Origin: CAG-826 sp964504595 | Lineage (GTDB): Bacteria > Bacillota_I > Bacilli_A > RFN20 > CAG-826 | DNA length: 34,300 nt | Assembly: GCA_964504595.1 (NCBI GenBank) | Contig: CAZDEE010000015.1 | Span: 1 to 34,300 of the forward strand | Direction of reading: 5' to 3' | Shown here: positions 32,898 to 34,300 of the stretch, piece by piece | Position numbering within the stretch: position 1 is the stretch's first letter | How the letters are laid out: each line of letters opens with the position of its first letter | The notes under the pieces: model-generated | Seen by the model: the letters and a program-made list of their open reading frames with translations, nothing else | Told to the model about the DNA's origin: nothing | Database searches by the model: none | Made by a program: the position numbers and the translations under genes

Positions 32898-33552
32898 ACT
32901 ATCTTTGCGATTAGAAACGATTTTAAGTATAGTTCCAAAAAGCAATTTTGTTGCTGATATCGGCGCAGATCATGGACTAGTTAGTATTAAACTCATTAAA
33001 AGAGAAATTGCTAAGCGTGTTTTTGCGGTTGAAAATAAAGAAGGACCTTATTTAAGACTAACAAAGCAAATATCCGATTTTAATTTAGAAAAATATATTG
33101 ATGCAAGTCTCTCATCTGGTATTTCATTATTACCTATTGATGTTAATACTGTAATAATTGCTGGTATGGGAGGCAAACTTATTTGTGATATTCTATTAAA
33201 AGATGTCGATAAATTAAAAAATGTTGAGTACTTATTAATCGATGCACATAGTGATTTAGAAGAATTAAGGAAAACAGTTGTTTCATTGGGATATAAGATT
33301 GTTAAAGAAAAAATTGTTTATGAAGATAAAGTTTTTTATGAAATTATATTATTTGAAAAGGGATTAGTCGCTTATAGTGATGATGAATATCGATATGGTC
33401 CTCTCTTGTTAAAAGAAAAAAATGATGTTTTTCTTAATAAATGGTCAAAAAAAGTAGAAAAATTTGAATTATTATTAAAAAATCAAAAAATTACAAACGA
33501 AAGAAAAAATGAATTAATTATAGAAATTAATAGGATAAAAAAATATTTATGA
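32890..33552 (+). CDS. trmK: tRNA (adenine22-N1)-methyltransferase TrmK
   Basis: Methylates A22 of tRNA with S-adenosylmethionine. SAM-binding motif VADIGADHGLVSIKL near the N-terminus and IIAGMGGKLICDIL as the conserved GMGG motif; the C-terminus is a charged coiled-coil (EKFELLLKNQKITNERKNEL). 220 residues from the GTG at 32890, chosen because TTGGAGAT lies five bases ahead and the protein then begins at the family's usual LSLRL. The ORF can be opened further upstream only by overlapping rpoD. Its TGA overlaps the next ATG. Confidence 0.93.
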   Translation: MNKLSLRLETILSIVPKSNFVADIGADHGLVSIKLIKREIAKRVFAVENKEGPYLRLTKQISDFNLEKYIDASLSSGISLLPIDVNTVIIAGMGGKLICDILLKDVDKLKNVEYLLIDAHSDLEELRKTVVSLGYKIVKEKIVYEDKVFYEIILFEKGLVAYSDDEYRYGPLLLKEKNDVFLNKWSKKVEKFELLLKNQKITNERKNELIIEINRIKKYL

Positions 33553-34300
33553 AAACACGAAGTTTATTATTAAAATTATCAAAGAGATTTCCAAAATCCA
33601 TTGCTAAAAAATATCATGATTATGTTGGTTTAATGGCAGGAAAACTAAAAGAAAATACCTCTAAAATTTTGTTGTGTTTAGATTTTGATGAAGAAGTAAT
33701 GGAAATTGCTTTAAAAGAAAAACCAGATTTAATAATTTCTCATCATCCTTTTATTTACGGAACTAAAAAAAATGTTTTAAAACACGATAATAAGAAAAAG
33801 CTTTTAGTGGACATGATAGTTGAAAATGATTTAGTAGTTTATTCCATGCACACCAATTTCGATGAAGGTGTAGGTGGTATGAATGATGCGCTTGCAAAAG
33901 CATTAGAACTCAATAATATACAACCTTTAGAACTATTTCCGATGGGAAGAATTGGTGAGTTAAGCGAAGAATTTGAAATTAATAAATTCGCTAAATATGC
34001 TAAGGATAAACTTAATGTTGATTATGGCTTATTAATTCATGAAGGAAAAGACATGATTAAAAGAGTTGCTATCATTGGAGGTGGAGGAAGTAGAGAATAT
34101 TATGCTGCTTTAGCCTCAAATGCTGATATATATATTTCAGGTGATGCTCCTCATCATGTTAGAAGGGGAATTGTAAGCGAACAATTTAATTATTTAGATT
34201 TACCTCATGAAATAGAAAAAATATTTATGCCTACAATGAAAGAAATATTACTTGGATATGATAATACTCTTGATATAATTATTGTTGATCATGAGAAATT
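33549..34300 (+). CDS. yqfO: Nif3-like dinuclear metal protein (YqfO), partial
   Basis: The frame runs off the window after 250 residues. Family motifs are IISHHPFIYG (metal-binding His pair), YSMHTNFDEGVGGMNDALAK and VAIIGGGGSREYYAAL, and ISGDAPHH near the end. The family forms hexameric rings with a two-metal centre. YqfO-type proteins in Bacillus are linked to the TrmK neighbourhood, and members also act as GTP cyclohydrolase I type 2-like proteins; the exact role is unsettled. It starts at the ATG that overlaps the trmK stop, as in Bacillus where yqfO follows yqfN (trmK). The 3' part is not seen. Confidence 0.92.
   Translation, partial: MKTRSLLLKLSKRFPKSIAKKYHDYVGLMAGKLKENTSKILLCLDFDEEVMEIALKEKPDLIISHHPFIYGTKKNVLKHDNKKKLLVDMIVENDLVVYSMHTNFDEGVGGMNDALAKALELNNIQPLELFPMGRIGELSEEFEINKFAKYAKDKLNVDYGLLIHEGKDMIKRVAIIGGGGSREYYAALASNADIYISGDAPHHVRRGIVSEQFNYLDLPHEIEKIFMPTMKEILLGYDNTLDIIIVDHEK

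Noticed and set aside
1..34300. CRISPR arrays, tRNA or rRNA genes
   Set aside because: No regularly spaced repeats and no tRNA- or rRNA-like sequence were recognised on reading both strands. A short degenerate tRNA could be missed by eye.

Overview
The window is very AT-rich bacterial DNA with the gene order of a low-GC Gram-positive (Bacillota, class Bacilli in the broad sense). The shared Bacillus core order is hrcA-grpE-dnaK-dnaJ, rsmE-mtaB, rpsU, yqfC-yqfD, ybeY-cdd-era-recO-glyS-dnaG-sigA-trmK-yqfO. Lipoproteins carry Gram-positive lipoboxes and Shine-Dalgarno (SD) sequences are strong. The code is standard: many conserved genes are full length with no in-frame TGA, and Trp is TGG. An uncultured gut Bacilli lineage near Erysipelotrichales or RF39-like groups is my guess; the species cannot be read from the sequence.

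Region 1 (1-1527): an ISL3-family insertion sequence, transposase on the minus strand, left end cut by the window edge. A terminator-like hairpin follows. Region 2 (1600-7511): a sugar-catabolic unit. A PocR-domain AraC-type activator precedes four tightly packed genes: an L-fucose-isomerase-like protein, an FGGY kinase, a DUF4432 aldose-epimerase-like protein and a class II aldolase of GatY/KbaY type. These could take an aldose through ketose and ketose phosphate to DHAP plus an aldehyde; the sugar is unknown and no transporter is present. A CcpA-type cre site lies at the promoter. Region 3 (7547-8833): a decayed patch with a broken InlB/Listeria-Bacteroides-repeat surface protein, the tail of a FRG-domain protein and a small unknown gene with a good SD.

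Region 4 (9078-13830): the heat-shock operon hrcA-grpE-dnaK-dnaJ behind a promoter flanked by two CIRCE operators. Region 5 (13865-18947): translation and housekeeping genes (zinc-ribbon/TM2-like protein, rsmE, mtaB, rpmF, deoC, rpsU) and the yqfC-yqfD pair.

Region 6 (18993-25845): about 7 kb lying where Bacillus has phoH and yqfF. It holds a C39-protease membrane protein without an ATPase, two divergent lipoproteins, and a divergent redox locus. The redox locus has a membrane protein ending in a CTEC motif, a NapH-like iron-sulfur membrane protein fused to a thioredoxin domain, and a thioredoxin-fold lipoprotein. I read it as a possible electron path from the cytoplasm to thiols outside the membrane. 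Region 7 (25916-34300): ybeY-cdd-era-recO, then glyQS-dnaG-rpoD-trmK and a Nif3/YqfO gene that runs off the window.
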